A stretch of 64,000 nucleotides of DNA from Herbidospora galbida (GTDB taxonomy: Bacteria > Actinomycetota > Actinomycetes > Streptosporangiales > Streptosporangiaceae), in NCBI RefSeq assembly GCF_005233835.1, contig NZ_SZQA01000016.1, positions 62,001-126,000 of the forward strand, written 5' to 3'. Shown here piece after piece: positions 25,822 through 33,538 of this stretch (the first letter of the stretch is position 1; every line of letters begins with the position of its first letter). A model generated the notes under the pieces. It had not been told where the DNA came from. It did no database searches and saw only the letters and a program-made list of their open reading frames with translations. Made by a program: the position numbers and the translations under genes.

Positions 25822-27026
25822 CGCGTCTCCAAGAGGAGGTCGGCGGCCGGGGACCGGCCGGGTTCGACGAACCGCACGGCGTAGTCGGTGACCTGGTCGA
25901 TCAGGCTCGGTGGCGCGCCCCAGCGCGGCAGCACGGCGGCGGCGGCCCGGAAGGCCGTGACGGCGGCCTGCCGGAAGGCGGGGGCGGCGAGACCGCACCG
26001 GGCGGCCTCGGACCACTGCCCGGCGACGGCCAGCGCGTCTCGCGCCGCAGCGGCGGCCGCCTCGTCGTCGACGATCAGGGCGTAGGACACGGCGACCGCG
26101 ACCGGCCAGGCGACGGGCCCGAGGGCGTCGAGGTAGCGGATCTCCATGAACCCGCGCGGCCGGACGGGCGGAAAGAGCGTGGTGGCGTGGTAGGCGAGGT
26201 CGTCGTGGGTCGGCGGCCGCCCGGCGGTGAGCCGGAAGTCACGGAAACGCGGCCCTCGGGCCGTCTGGCGGTAGGACCCGTCGGGATCTTTGACGCCCAT
26301 CAGGCGCGCGGTCTGGAGATAGGCCGCCCAGTCGGCGGGCGGATGCCCCCGGCCGGGCGTCGACGGGGAGCCCGAGCCGTTCCACGCGGCGAGCGGTTTC
26401 GGCGCTTGCGCCACGTCGGCGACCGGAGCCGTGCGCGACGGGTCGAGGGCCAGCCAGACCGCCTGCCGGCCCGACAGCCACGAGCCGAACCACGGCACCG
26501 GCCCCGGCGAGTTGGCGAACGCCGCCACCAGCGCCGGCCCGAACAGGTGAGACCGGCGCCACCGGGTGAACGGGTCGGCGCCGAAGTCGAGGTTGACCTG
26601 GATCGACGCGGTCGAGCACATCATCAACGCGCCGTAGGGCTCCCCCAGGCAGGCCGCCATGGCGTCGTAGCGCGGGGTGTGGAGCTGGCGCAGCGGGCGC
26701 CGGTGGCCGTCGAGCCCCGACCGGCCGAGGGTGAGGCCGGCGGCGGCGAGCGCGGAACGTACCTGATCGACGTCTTCCTGGAGCGCGGCCACGGCCGATG
26801 GGAGGGCGCCCGGTGGGGCGGACAGTTCGACCTGACCCCCGGGTTCGAAAGTGATCACGCTCTTGCCGGGGAGGGTCAGCCCGGCGAGGGCGCCGGTGGT
26901 CCGCGCGATGGGGACGGTCAGCGCCGGGTCGGACACATCGTGGACGAGGAACTCCAGCTCGACTCCGACCTGATCGCCGGGGCTCCCGGTGAAACAGCCT
27001 TCCGCGTATGCCAGCACATCGGCCAT
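25818..27026 (-). CDS. egtA: Glutamate-cysteine ligase EgtA
   Basis: A 402-residue ATP-dependent ligase that makes gamma-glutamylcysteine for EgtB. It carries VGVELEFLVHD, ITFEPGGQVELSAPP, GRSGLDGHRRP, CSTASIQVNLDFG and RGFMEIRYLDALG, the blocks of the actinobacterial EgtA/GshA2-like ligases. I chose the ATG at 27026 (MADVLAYAEG); a GTG at 27032 adds two residues. The gap to the anti-sigma gene upstream is under 40 nt with no terminator, so egtA is likely transcribed from the sigma-factor promoter. Confidence 0.93.
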   Translation of the reverse strand: MADVLAYAEGCFTGSPGDQVGVELEFLVHDVSDPALTVPIARTTGALAGLTLPGKSVITFEPGGQVELSAPPGALPSAVAALQEDVDQVRSALAAAGLTLGRSGLDGHRRPLRQLHTPRYDAMAACLGEPYGALMMCSTASIQVNLDFGADPFTRWRRSHLFGPALVAAFANSPGPVPWFGSWLSGRQAVWLALDPSRTAPVADVAQAPKPLAAWNGSGSPSTPGRGHPPADWAAYLQTARLMGVKDPDGSYRQTARGPRFRDFRLTAGRPPTHDDLAYHATTLFPPVRPRGFMEIRYLDALGPVAWPVAVAVSYALIVDDEAAAAAARDALAVAGQWSEAARCGLAAPAFRQAAVTAFRAAAAVLPRWGAPPSLIDQVTDYAVRFVEPGRSPAADLLLETR

Positions 27027-27063
27027 GAACACTCAGATCCGCGACCGGCCCCGGCGTTACACC

Positions 27064-27303
27064 TCACTCCGGCTTTTCTGAACTCGCTTCGCGGAAGGCC
27101 GTGAGCAGGTGGGATCGCGTCTGCGGGGACAGGCCGGGGGCGGGGAGCTCACCGAGGGCGGTGATCGCGGCGGTGAACTGGCCGTAGTAGCCGGTGCAGC
27201 CGGAGCAGCGGGCCATGTGGTCGAGGAAGAGGGGACGGGAGGAGTCGTCGAGCGCGTCGTCGAGATAGGCGGTCACGAGTTCGGCGAACTCGTCGCAGTT
27301 CAT
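27064..27303 (-). CDS. Zinc-binding anti-sigma factor (ZAS/zf-HC2)
   Basis: A 79-residue protein MNCDEFAELVTAYLDDAL..., with the H-x3-C-x2-C motif in DHMARCSGC (residues 29-36), the signature of redox- or metal-sensing zinc anti-sigma factors. There is no membrane helix, so it is a soluble sensor of the RsrA type. It overlaps the upstream sigma gene by ATGA and sits directly before egtA. It should hold the sigma factor inactive until its thiols are oxidised; that this happens here is inference from the family. Confidence 0.9.
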   Translation of the reverse strand: MNCDEFAELVTAYLDDALDDSSRPLFLDHMARCSGCTGYYGQFTAAITALGELPAPGLSPQTRSHLLTAFREASSEKPE

Positions 27304-27911
27304 GGCCCTCCTTTCCCGTCGTAATAGGCGGCCAGGTGGTCGCGGACGGCCGCCCTGGCACGGTGGAGCAGCACCCGCTGGTTGGCCGGAGAGATCGACA
27401 GGATCTCGCAGACCTCGTCGGAGCCGTAGCCCTCCATGTCGCGCAGCGTGATCACGGCGCGCTGCCGGGACGGGAGGGTGCCCACCGCCTTGTCGATCAG
27501 TTCCCTGACCTCGCCGGCCAGCGCCGCCCCCTCGGGACCGCCCTCGGCCCGTTCGGGCGGGACGCCGTCGGGCCGCTCGCCGCCCACGCTGCTCACAGGG
27601 ATCGTACGGCTCTCCCGCTCTCCCCGTCTCCGCGCGGTGTTCACCAGGATGCGGTAGACCCACGTGCGCAGCGACGAGCGGCCCTCGAAGGTGCCGACGG
27701 CCCGGATCACGGCGAGCCACGTGTCCTGTACGACCTCCTCGGCCGACGCCGCCGTCGACACGTATGACCTGGCGAGCCGCAGCATTCCCCGTGACCATTC
27801 GTCGAGGAGCAGCGCGAAGACCTCTTCGTCACCACTTTGCAGCCCGGCCACGATCACCGGATCGGGCGGAAAATCGGTCACCCCACCGAGCCTAACGACG
27901 CCCTCCGACAT
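27300..27911 (-). CDS. ECF RNA polymerase sigma factor
   Basis: A 203-residue sigma-70 ECF factor. Region 2 is SRGMLRLARSYVSTAASAEEV followed by VQDTWLAVIRAVGTFEGRSS and LRTWVYRILVNTARRR; region 4 is LPSRQRAVITLRDMEGYGS then DEVCEILSISPANQRVLLHR. I chose the ATG at 27911, since GGAGGG lies 8 nt before it; the frame is open further upstream and a downstream GTG also exists. It is the first gene of a probable six-gene unit sigma-anti-sigma-egtA-B-C-D. It is likely autoregulated, but I cannot define its promoter motif with certainty. Confidence 0.93.
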   Translation of the reverse strand: MSEGVVRLGGVTDFPPDPVIVAGLQSGDEEVFALLLDEWSRGMLRLARSYVSTAASAEEVVQDTWLAVIRAVGTFEGRSSLRTWVYRILVNTARRRGERESRTIPVSSVGGERPDGVPPERAEGGPEGAALAGEVRELIDKAVGTLPSRQRAVITLRDMEGYGSDEVCEILSISPANQRVLLHRARAAVRDHLAAYYDGKGGP

Positions 27912-28234
27912 TCCCGCGACCCTCCAGTGAACGCCCGATGCCCGAGATGTCCCCCCTGCCCGGCATCTCCCCCTGTCCACCTAATCACCCTCTGTGAGCG
28001 ATCTTTTCGGCAGGGTGTCGAAGCAACCTAACCGACGCATGCGAACTCCCGTTGACGTCGTGTGAATTCCGATGGCGACCCTCGCCCGGACCTGGCTACC
28101 CAACGTGACCACAGGGATGAACGGAGAGCGAACACGACGTTGCCACCTGTGGATATCCGGCTGCCGAACGCGGTTTTCCACAGGCCGGTTCCCGCGTCGT
28201 TTGGGCCGGGGCGGGGGCGGTAGGTTCTTGAACC
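27912..28234. other. 323-bp intergenic region between the sigma gene and dapD
   Basis: No gene seen. It carries the divergent promoters. TTGACG at 28053 is a possible -35 toward dapD. Two sequences close to DnaA boxes, TGTGGATA (28149-28156) and TTTTCCACA (28175-28183), face each other and form an 8-bp inverted repeat CCTGTGGA/TCCACAGG. Confidence 0.6.
28147..28185. promoter_or_regulatory. Pair of inverted DnaA-box-like sequences upstream of dapD
   Basis: CCTGTGGA (28147-28154) and TCCACAGG (28178-28185) with a 23-nt spacer; each arm contains most of the DnaA 9-mer (TTNTCCACA). It lies 50-90 bp before the dapD start. It may bind DnaA or another regulator; there is no sign of a replication origin. 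Confidence 0.4.
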
Positions 28235-29191
28235 GTGACTTTCATCGAATCCGGTGCTCACGGTGTGGGGCTCGCGACCGTCACCCCCGACGGCACGGTC
28301 CTCGACGTCTGGTTCCCCAACCCCGCCCTCGGCGACCCCGGCGAGCCGGGAGTCCGGCGCCTGGCCGCGGTCGAGGTGGGCGACCTGGCGAGCCTGGTCA
28401 GGGAAGACCCTGAGCGGCGTGTCGAGGTCGTGGCCGTCTCGGTCGGGATCGGCAAGCTGTCCGACCCGCCGGCCGACACCTATGACGTCTACCTGCGCCT
28501 CCACCTGCTGTCCCACCGTCTGGTCCAGCCCCACCAGGCCAACCTCGACGGCGTCTTCGGCCTGCTGGCCAACGTCGTGTGGACCAACTACGGCCCCTGC
28601 CAGGTCGAGGGCTTCGAGAACGTCCGCGCCCGGCTGCGGGCCCGCGGGCCGGTGACCGTCTACTCGGTCGACAAGTTCCCCCGCATGGTCGACTACGTGC
28701 TGCCGACCGGCGTGCGCGTCGGCGACGCCGACCGGGTCCGGCTCGGCGCCCACCTGGCGACCGGCACGACCGTCATGCACGAGGGCTTCGTCAACTTCAA
28801 CGCGGGCACCCTGGGCGCCTCGATGGTCGAGGGCCGCATCTCGGCCGGCGTCGTCGTGGGCGACGGCTCCGACGTCGGCGGCGGCGCGTCGATCATGGGC
28901 ACCCTGTCGGGCGGCGGCAAGGAGATCATCCAGGTCGGACAGCGCTGCCTCATCGGCGCCCAGGCCGGCATCGGCATCTCCCTGGGCGACGACTGCGTCG
29001 TGGAGGCGGGCCTCTACGTCACCGCGGGCACCAAGGTGACCCTGCCCGACGGCACCGTCGTCAAGGCCAAGGAACTGTCGGGTCAGAACGGCCTGCTGTT
29101 CCTGCGCGACTCGGTGACCGGCGCGGTCGTCGCCAAGGCCCGCACGGGCGGCAAGGTCGAACTCAACGCGGCCCTCCACGCCAACGACTAG
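28235..29191 (+). CDS. dapD: Tetrahydrodipicolinate N-succinyltransferase DapD
   Basis: A 318-residue trimeric enzyme that succinylates tetrahydrodipicolinate with succinyl-CoA in the lysine and meso-diaminopimelate pathway, feeding cell-wall synthesis. It has the actinobacterial N-terminal domain and the hexapeptide-repeat left-handed helix ([54 protein letters not shown]). The catalytic Glu lies in the MVEGRIS block. The start is a GTG after AGGTTCTTGAACC. A strong terminator follows 6 nt after the stop, so it is monocistronic. Confidence 0.97.
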   Translation: MTFIESGAHGVGLATVTPDGTVLDVWFPNPALGDPGEPGVRRLAAVEVGDLASLVREDPERRVEVVAVSVGIGKLSDPPADTYDVYLRLHLLSHRLVQPHQANLDGVFGLLANVVWTNYGPCQVEGFENVRARLRARGPVTVYSVDKFPRMVDYVLPTGVRVGDADRVRLGAHLATGTTVMHEGFVNFNAGTLGASMVEGRISAGVVVGDGSDVGGGASIMGTLSGGGKEIIQVGQRCLIGAQAGIGISLGDDCVVEAGLYVTAGTKVTLPDGTVVKAKELSGQNGLLFLRDSVTGAVVAKARTGGKVELNAALHAND

Positions 29192-29197
29192 CCCGAA

Positions 29198-29222
29198 GGG
29201 CGGCGCCTCTTCGGCGCCGCCC
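29198..29222 (+). terminator. Terminator after dapD
   Basis: GGGCGGCGCC (29198-29207) and GGCGCCGCCC (29213-29222) form a perfect 10-bp stem with a TCTTC loop. Confidence 0.85.
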
Positions 29223-29317
29223 CCGGCTCGTCGACTGCGGTCTTCCGCATGCCCGCGGCCGCACCCACCGGGCCGCTCAAGTTGCCATCCCGCCCTCGCC
29301 CCCCCGAAGATCGCCTC

Positions 29318-29599
29318 ATGCGATGGATCGGCTGGCTTGCGGCCGCGGTGCTGCTCCTCGGCGGGCTGGTGGTGGCGTTCTACCACAACCCCTACGGCTG
29401 GGACGGCCACAGCGAGCTGACCTGCGGCGGGGCCTTCTCCTTCCCGGCGGCCTACAGCGGCGAGCTCAACCCCGCCTGCCCCGGGCGGCTGTGGGAGATG
29501 CGGTTCGGCTCCGTCGCCCTGATCGTGGCCGGTGCGTCCATCGCCTGGGTGACCCGCATCCTGGGCAACCGGGGAGCGCCCCCGGCCGGACGCCTCTGA
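29318..29599 (+). CDS. Small two-helix membrane protein of unknown function
   Basis: A 93-residue protein starting MRWIGWLAAAVLLLGGLVVA, with a first helix at about 4-24, an extracytoplasmic loop containing two cysteines (LTCGGAFSFP, NPACPGR) that could form a disulfide, and a second helix near residues 64-82. I see no known family. The frame is open further upstream (a longer version would start near 29249), but the extra part is Pro-rich and overlaps the dapD terminator area. It is convergent with the MerR regulator gene. Confidence 0.7.
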   Translation: MRWIGWLAAAVLLLGGLVVAFYHNPYGWDGHSELTCGGAFSFPAAYSGELNPACPGRLWEMRFGSVALIVAGASIAWVTRILGNRGAPPAGRL

Positions 29600-29614
29600 G
29601 GGTCAGGGGAAGGA

Positions 29615-30427
29615 TCAGGCCAGCGGTTCCTGGATCTCCGTCACCCAGTTCTCCGGGTCGCCCATCCCGTATTCCAGGTAGACCTCCCGGCTGAACCCGG
29701 CACCCCGCTCCCCGTGGTCCTCGATCCACCGGTGCAGGTTCTGGATGGTCGCGTCCACGCCGTCCATCGGTCCGTGGTGGATGATCGTCGCGGCCCGCTC
29801 GATCGCCGGCAGGTCCACGACGTCGAAGTCGTACGCCGGGTCCGGCGCGACGTTGACCGGGAAGCTGGCGTGGATCTTCACGCCCCCGTCCGGCGCCTCC
29901 TCGTAGTAGGCGATCCCCGGCCCCGCCAGTTCCACCCCGGCCTTGGTCAACCGGGCGTGCAGTTCCGGGTAGAGCGGCTGGATGACGGGCCCGATGTGCT
30001 CGCTGGCGTAGCTCTCGGCCACGGCGGACAACTCCGCGACCCGGACGGCGGGGACGGACTTCACAACGACGTCGGCAGGCAAGACGCCCTCCTTCTCGAT
30101 GATCTGGATCCTCGCCTCGACCCCCCGCAGCCGGGCCCGGTCGGCCTCGACCCGGGCTTCCAGGTCGGCCCGGCGGAGCCGGAGCATCCCCTGCAGTTCG
30201 GCCACGTCGACCTTCTCGTCGAGGATCTGGCGGACCTGCTGGAGGCTGAAGCCGAGGTCCTTCAGGGCCACGACCCGGTTGAGGCGGCTGAGCTGCGCGG
30301 CCTCGTAGGAGCGGTAGCCCGTCAGGGGGTCGACCCGGGCGGGGGCGAGCAGGCCGAGCGCGTCGTAGTGGCGCAGCATGCGCACCGACACGCGGCCGAT
30401 TCTGGCGAAGTCTCCGATGCTGTACAT
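29615..30427 (-). CDS. MerR family regulator with GyrI-like effector domain
   Basis: A 270-residue activator. The N-terminal MerR winged helix is MYSIGDFARIGRVSVRMLRH followed by YDALGLLAPARVDPLTGYRS, then a long dimerisation helix with Arg/Glu repeats (about 75-115). Residues about 120-270 match the GyrI/BmrR effector-binding fold (VVKSVPAVRVAEL, IAYYEEAPDG, AATIIHHGPMDGV). It should sense a small hydrophobic molecule and bend DNA at its target promoter. The ATG at 30427 has GGAGG five nt upstream. No efflux gene lies next to it. Confidence 0.92.
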   Translation of the reverse strand: MYSIGDFARIGRVSVRMLRHYDALGLLAPARVDPLTGYRSYEAAQLSRLNRVVALKDLGFSLQQVRQILDEKVDVAELQGMLRLRRADLEARVEADRARLRGVEARIQIIEKEGVLPADVVVKSVPAVRVAELSAVAESYASEHIGPVIQPLYPELHARLTKAGVELAGPGIAYYEEAPDGGVKIHASFPVNVAPDPAYDFDVVDLPAIERAATIIHHGPMDGVDATIQNLHRWIEDHGERGAGFSREVYLEYGMGDPENWVTEIQEPLA

Positions 30428-30555
30428 GACGCCTCCGGGTTTATCGGCTGACACCGTGTGAGGGTCAACGACTGTCCCTGAGACGCCCCTGAGTTGTCCC
30501 TGATGTTGCCGCCTGACCCGCGATTTCTCGGCAAATGAGACTTACCGTGAAGCCT

Positions 30556-30735
30556 ATGGGACGCATTCTTCTGTACGCCGTCATCGCGGTCGCCGCCTTC
30601 TTCGTCATCGGCTGGCTCATCGGGCTGGTCTTCGGTCTCCTCAAGTGGGCGCTGATCATCGGCGTCATCGGCCTCGCCGTCATGGGGGTCATGAAGCTGA
30701 CCCGCGGCAAGAGCAAGTCGCCCGACTGGTCGTGA
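30556..30735 (+). CDS. Small membrane protein, two hydrophobic segments
   Basis: A 59-residue protein MGRILLYAVIAVAAFFVIGW... with two predicted membrane helices (about 4-25 and 27-46) and a basic, polar tail RGKSKSPDWS. Function unknown. In-frame starts at 30535 (ATG) and 30550 (GTG) are possible; none has a clear ribosome site. It is divergent from the MerR gene and is followed by a strong bidirectional terminator. Confidence 0.65.
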   Translation: MGRILLYAVIAVAAFFVIGWLIGLVFGLLKWALIIGVIGLAVMGVMKLTRGKSKSPDWS

Positions 30736-30760
30736 ACCAGCACTGACACCCCCTACCGCA

Positions 30761-30800
30761 ACGCGAGAGCCCCGGCGCCTTCCGACACCGGGGCTCGCGT
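30761..30800. terminator. Bidirectional terminator between the small membrane protein and the cellulase
   Basis: ACGCG(AG)AGCCCCGG (30761-30775) pairs with CCGGGGCTCGCGT (30788-30800), 13 bp with a 2-nt bulge and a 12-nt loop, followed by ATTT on the plus strand. Both genes end toward it. Confidence 0.85.
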
Positions 30801-30810
30801 ATTTCAGGTA

Positions 30811-32691
30811 CTAGCTGATGGGCGGGTAGGCGTTGGCCAGCAGCTGACGGAACTGGGCCGAGAACCAGTGACCCGACAGCGGGGCGTTCGCCAGAGCACC
30901 GCTCGGGTTGTTCCCGTTACGGTCGTTGCCGCCGTAGGTCGGGTCGCACATCCGGTCGAAGCCCTTGCCCTCGTTGTTCGGGATCTCGGTCGAGGCGCCG
31001 TCGGACTCGCCCGGAGGCTTGACCCACACGTAGGCGTCGATACCGGTGGCCGGGTTGGCCCGCGGACGCTCACCCAGACCCGCGCCGCTCTGGTTGCACC
31101 AGTTGCCGGCGTGGACGCGTCGGTCGACCTTGGAGTTGTTGACGAAGGTGTTCAGGTCGGTCGAGGTGCTCGGCCCGGTCGGCCGGTTCGGGCCGCCCCA
31201 GCCGTTACGCGAGGTGTCGATCAGCATGCCGATGTTGGAGGAGAAGCCCTCCTGGACCAGCCGCTGACGGAAGGCCTGGGCGAAGGACAGCTCGTCGATG
31301 TAGAAGTTCCAGTCGACCCACCGCGAAGAGCGGATCTGCTGGCCGTTGACCGTGCCGCTCACCGAGAAGTGCGGCTCGACCAGAGCCGAGTAGTTGGCGG
31401 TGTTGGTGATGAAGCCGTGGACGGTGGCCTTGCCGCCGGTGGCGAGGTCGGCGGTGGAGCCGAACAGGTCGGCCGACGGACCGAAGTTGGAGTCCCAGCC
31501 CAGCCATCCGTGGTGACCGGCGTCCACGTAGTTGTACACGTTCGGGATCGCGTACAGCTTGGACAGCGCGTAGGCCACACCCTGCTCGTAGGCGCCGGAG
31601 TTCTTCGCCTCCTGGCACGCGGCCAGGTTGAGGTTGGTGACCAGGTTCGGCAGCGAGTCGATCTCGATGATGGCGACGATGCGCAGGTTCCGGTACGCGG
31701 TGTCGGACATGATCGAGGCGATCGGGTCGATGTACTCGGTCTTGTACCGGTTGATGCCGTCCTGGGCGACCTTGAGCTCACCGTTGGAGGCCAGGGCCGA
31801 GCAGTCGCGGTTGGGCAGGTTGTAGATCACGACCTGGATCACGACCGGGGCGGAACCGTTGGCCGCGTCCTGCTGGACGGCCAGGTCCAGGTGGTCACGC
31901 AGACCCTTGCTGTTGTTGCCGGCCGAACCGCTGCTGATCGCGGCGATCCGGTCCAGCCAGATGGCGGTCGAGGTGTTCGCCACGGCCGAACCGCCCGGCT
32001 CGGAGGCCGCGCTGGCCGACCAGTCCGGGTTCACGTAACCGGTCGCGCCCGCATAGGGGTTGTCCACCCGAGGTCCGGGCGACGGCGTCGGGGAAGGCGA
32101 CGGCGACGGAGACGGGCTCGGCGACGGTGAAGGCGAGGGCGAGGGAGAAGGGGACGGAGACGGAGAAGGGGAGGGAGAAGGCGACGGCGACGGGCTGGGC
32201 GACGGCGAAGGCGAGGGGGAAGGCGACGGAGACGGGTTCACGCCGCCGCAGGTCACGCCGTTCACGGTGAAGGACGTCGGCTTGGGGTTGCTACCGCTCC
32301 ACGTCCCGTTGAAGCCGAGGCTCAGGGTGGCGCCGGACGCCAGGCTCCCGTTCCACGGCATGCTCGCCGCGGTCACGTTCGAGCCGCTCTGCGTCCAGTT
32401 CGCCGACCAACCCTGGCTCACGCGCTGGCCCGAGTTCGGGAACGTGAAGCCGAGGTTCCAGCTCGAGAGCGCGTCGCCGGTGTTGCGGACCGTCAGGTTC
32501 GCGGTGAAGCCGCCCTGGCCGGGGCTCGTGGTCCAGTCGTTGGTGGTGTACGTCACGTCACACGTGACCGCCGCCTGCGCGGACGTGGCCGTGACGACGG
32601 CCATGGTGGATCCGAGCGCGGCCACCGCGACCGCGGCGAGGCCGCGGCGCAGTCGGGAGCGCGCGGCTCCGGATCGGGGGGTGGATCTCAT
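30811..32691 (-). CDS. Secreted GH6 cellulase (cellobiohydrolase-type) with N-terminal CBM2
   Basis: A 626-residue exported enzyme that cuts cellobiose units from cellulose. A signal peptide (residues 1-40, ending ATSAQA) is followed by a family 2 cellulose-binding module (about 43-148, CDVTYTTNDWTT...TVNGVTCGG with its two terminal cysteines and exposed Trp), a Pro-Ser linker of about 52 residues and the GH6 catalytic domain. The latter shows YNLPNRDCSALASNGE with the acid Asp, IVAIIEIDSLPN, YVDAGHHGWLGW and WNFYIDELSFAQAF. I chose the ATG at 32691 because AGGAGG lies 9 nt before it. A perfect CebR/CelR operator lies 35 bp upstream. No other cellulose gene is in the window. Confidence 0.95.
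   Translation of the reverse strand: MRSTPRSGAARSRLRRGLAAVAVAALGSTMAVVTATSAQAAVTCDVTYTTNDWTTSPGQGGFTANLTVRNTGDALSSWNLGFTFPNSGQRVSQGWSANWTQSGSNVTAASMPWNGSLASGATLSLGFNGTWSGSNPKPTSFTVNGVTCGGVNPSPSPSPSPSPSPSPSPSPSPSPSPSPSPSPSPSPSPSPSPSPSPSPSPTPSPGPRVDNPYAGATGYVNPDWSASAASEPGGSAVANTSTAIWLDRIAAISSGSAGNNSKGLRDHLDLAVQQDAANGSAPVVIQVVIYNLPNRDCSALASNGELKVAQDGINRYKTEYIDPIASIMSDTAYRNLRIVAIIEIDSLPNLVTNLNLAACQEAKNSGAYEQGVAYALSKLYAIPNVYNYVDAGHHGWLGWDSNFGPSADLFGSTADLATGGKATVHGFITNTANYSALVEPHFSVSGTVNGQQIRSSRWVDWNFYIDELSFAQAFRQRLVQEGFSSNIGMLIDTSRNGWGGPNRPTGPSTSTDLNTFVNNSKVDRRVHAGNWCNQSGAGLGERPRANPATGIDAYVWVKPPGESDGASTEIPNNEGKGFDRMCDPTYGGNDRNGNNPSGALANAPLSGHWFSAQFRQLLANAYPPIS
32080..32236 (-). repeat. Hexanucleotide array coding the Pro-Ser linker of the GH6 enzyme
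   Basis: About 26 units of six bases, purine-only on the plus strand for long runs (GGCGAN/GGAGAN types), translated as (Pro-Ser)n on the minus strand with one Thr. The third positions vary, so it is a repeat at protein level with partial DNA identity. Confidence 0.85.
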
Positions 32692-32725
32692 TGCGGGGGT
32701 CCTCCTGCGATGATTCACTGCGCGC

Positions 32726-32739
32726 TGGGAGCGCTCCCA
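32726..32739. promoter_or_regulatory. CebR/CelR operator of the cellulase gene
   Basis: TGGGAGCGCTCCCA, a perfect 14-bp palindrome identical to the site bound by the LacI-family repressors CelR of Thermobifida fusca and CebR of Streptomyces, which release it when cellobiose is present. Confidence 0.93.
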
Positions 32740-32926
32740 CGGACCTTAGGTGCGCGGTCCCGTGCCGTACAGGAAGACCGTCGGCCCTCAGCCTCCCCCG
32801 TGCGTCCGCCGAAACACCAGCACCGGCGGCGACCAGCGCACACGCCACCCGGTCACCGGCCGAAAACCCCGTTTGTAACGTGAAAGTTTCAGCTCTATCG
32901 CCACGTTTGCCCGGTTTTCTGTAGAC

Positions 32927-32940
32927 TGAACATCGGTTCA
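32927..32940. promoter_or_regulatory. Probable TetR self-operator
   Basis: TGAAC-ATCG-GTTCA, a perfect inverted repeat that shares one base with a likely -10 (TAGACT, 32922-32927), 22 bp before the TetR start. The placement suits autorepression. Confidence 0.6.
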
Positions 32941-32962
32941 TCCAAAATCCGGTGAGGACGCG

Positions 32963-33538
32963 ATGCCCCGTACCGACGAACAGAACGAGGCCCTGCGGGC
33001 GACCACGCGGGAGGCGGTGCGGACGGCCGCGATCCGCGTCTTCGCCAGAGACGGCTTCACCGCCGCGAACATGCGCGGGATCGCGGCGGAGGCCGGGCTG
33101 AGCGTCGGCTCGATCTACCGCCACTACCCGACCAAACATCACCTCTTCGACGAGTTCCTCGACCAGGCCGCCACCGGTCTCGACGCGGCGGCGAAGCGGC
33201 TGGCGGGAGCGGGCCGCCCGATCGACCTGGTCCGCGCGTTCACCGACGAGTACCTGGCCGATCTGGCCCGCGACGACGGCGCGGCCGAGTTCTTCGTGGT
33301 CGTCAACCAGGCGTTCGGCACCGACACCCCGGCCGGGACGACCGCCCGCCTCATGGAGCCGCACCGATCACTGTGGCGGGCCTTCGCCGCCGTCGTCCGG
33401 CGCGGCCAGGAGGCCGGCGAGTTCGCCGGCGGCGACCCCGAGGCCATGACGGTCGTGTACTTCGCCACGCTGTCGGGCCTCACCACGATGCGCCTCGCGC
33501 TGCCCGACGCCGACCTCGTCCTGAGGAGCCTCACATGA
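32963..33538 (+). CDS. TetR/AcrR family transcriptional regulator
   Basis: A 191-residue repressor. The N-terminal helix-turn-helix reads AAIRVFARDGFTAANMRGIA followed by AEAGLSVGSIYRHYPTKHHL. The ligand domain (residues 65-191) is variable and gives no hint of the ligand. An inverted repeat over its own promoter suggests autoregulation. Its stop overlaps the ATG of the acetyltransferase gene (ATGA), so the two act as a pair. Confidence 0.92.
   Translation: MPRTDEQNEALRATTREAVRTAAIRVFARDGFTAANMRGIAAEAGLSVGSIYRHYPTKHHLFDEFLDQAATGLDAAAKRLAGAGRPIDLVRAFTDEYLADLARDDGAAEFFVVVNQAFGTDTPAGTTARLMEPHRSLWRAFAAVVRRGQEAGEFAGGDPEAMTVVYFATLSGLTTMRLALPDADLVLRSLT

Noticed and set aside
28147-28185. Replication origin
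   Set aside because: Only two DnaA-box-like sites and none of dnaA, dnaN, gyrB, parAB or rpmH nearby.
27912-28234. A 66-codon minus-strand gene within the sigma/dapD spacer
   Set aside because: Poor codon bias, no ribosome site, and it would cover the dapD promoter elements.
32080-32236. CRISPR or minisatellite array
   Set aside because: No spacers; the repeat is the Pro-Ser linker of a secreted cellulase and stays in frame.
32927-32940. A third LexA box (GAAC-N4-GTTC core)
   Set aside because: The flanks CT...AT do not match the SOS consensus, and its place over the promoter of a TetR gene fits a TetR self-operator better.
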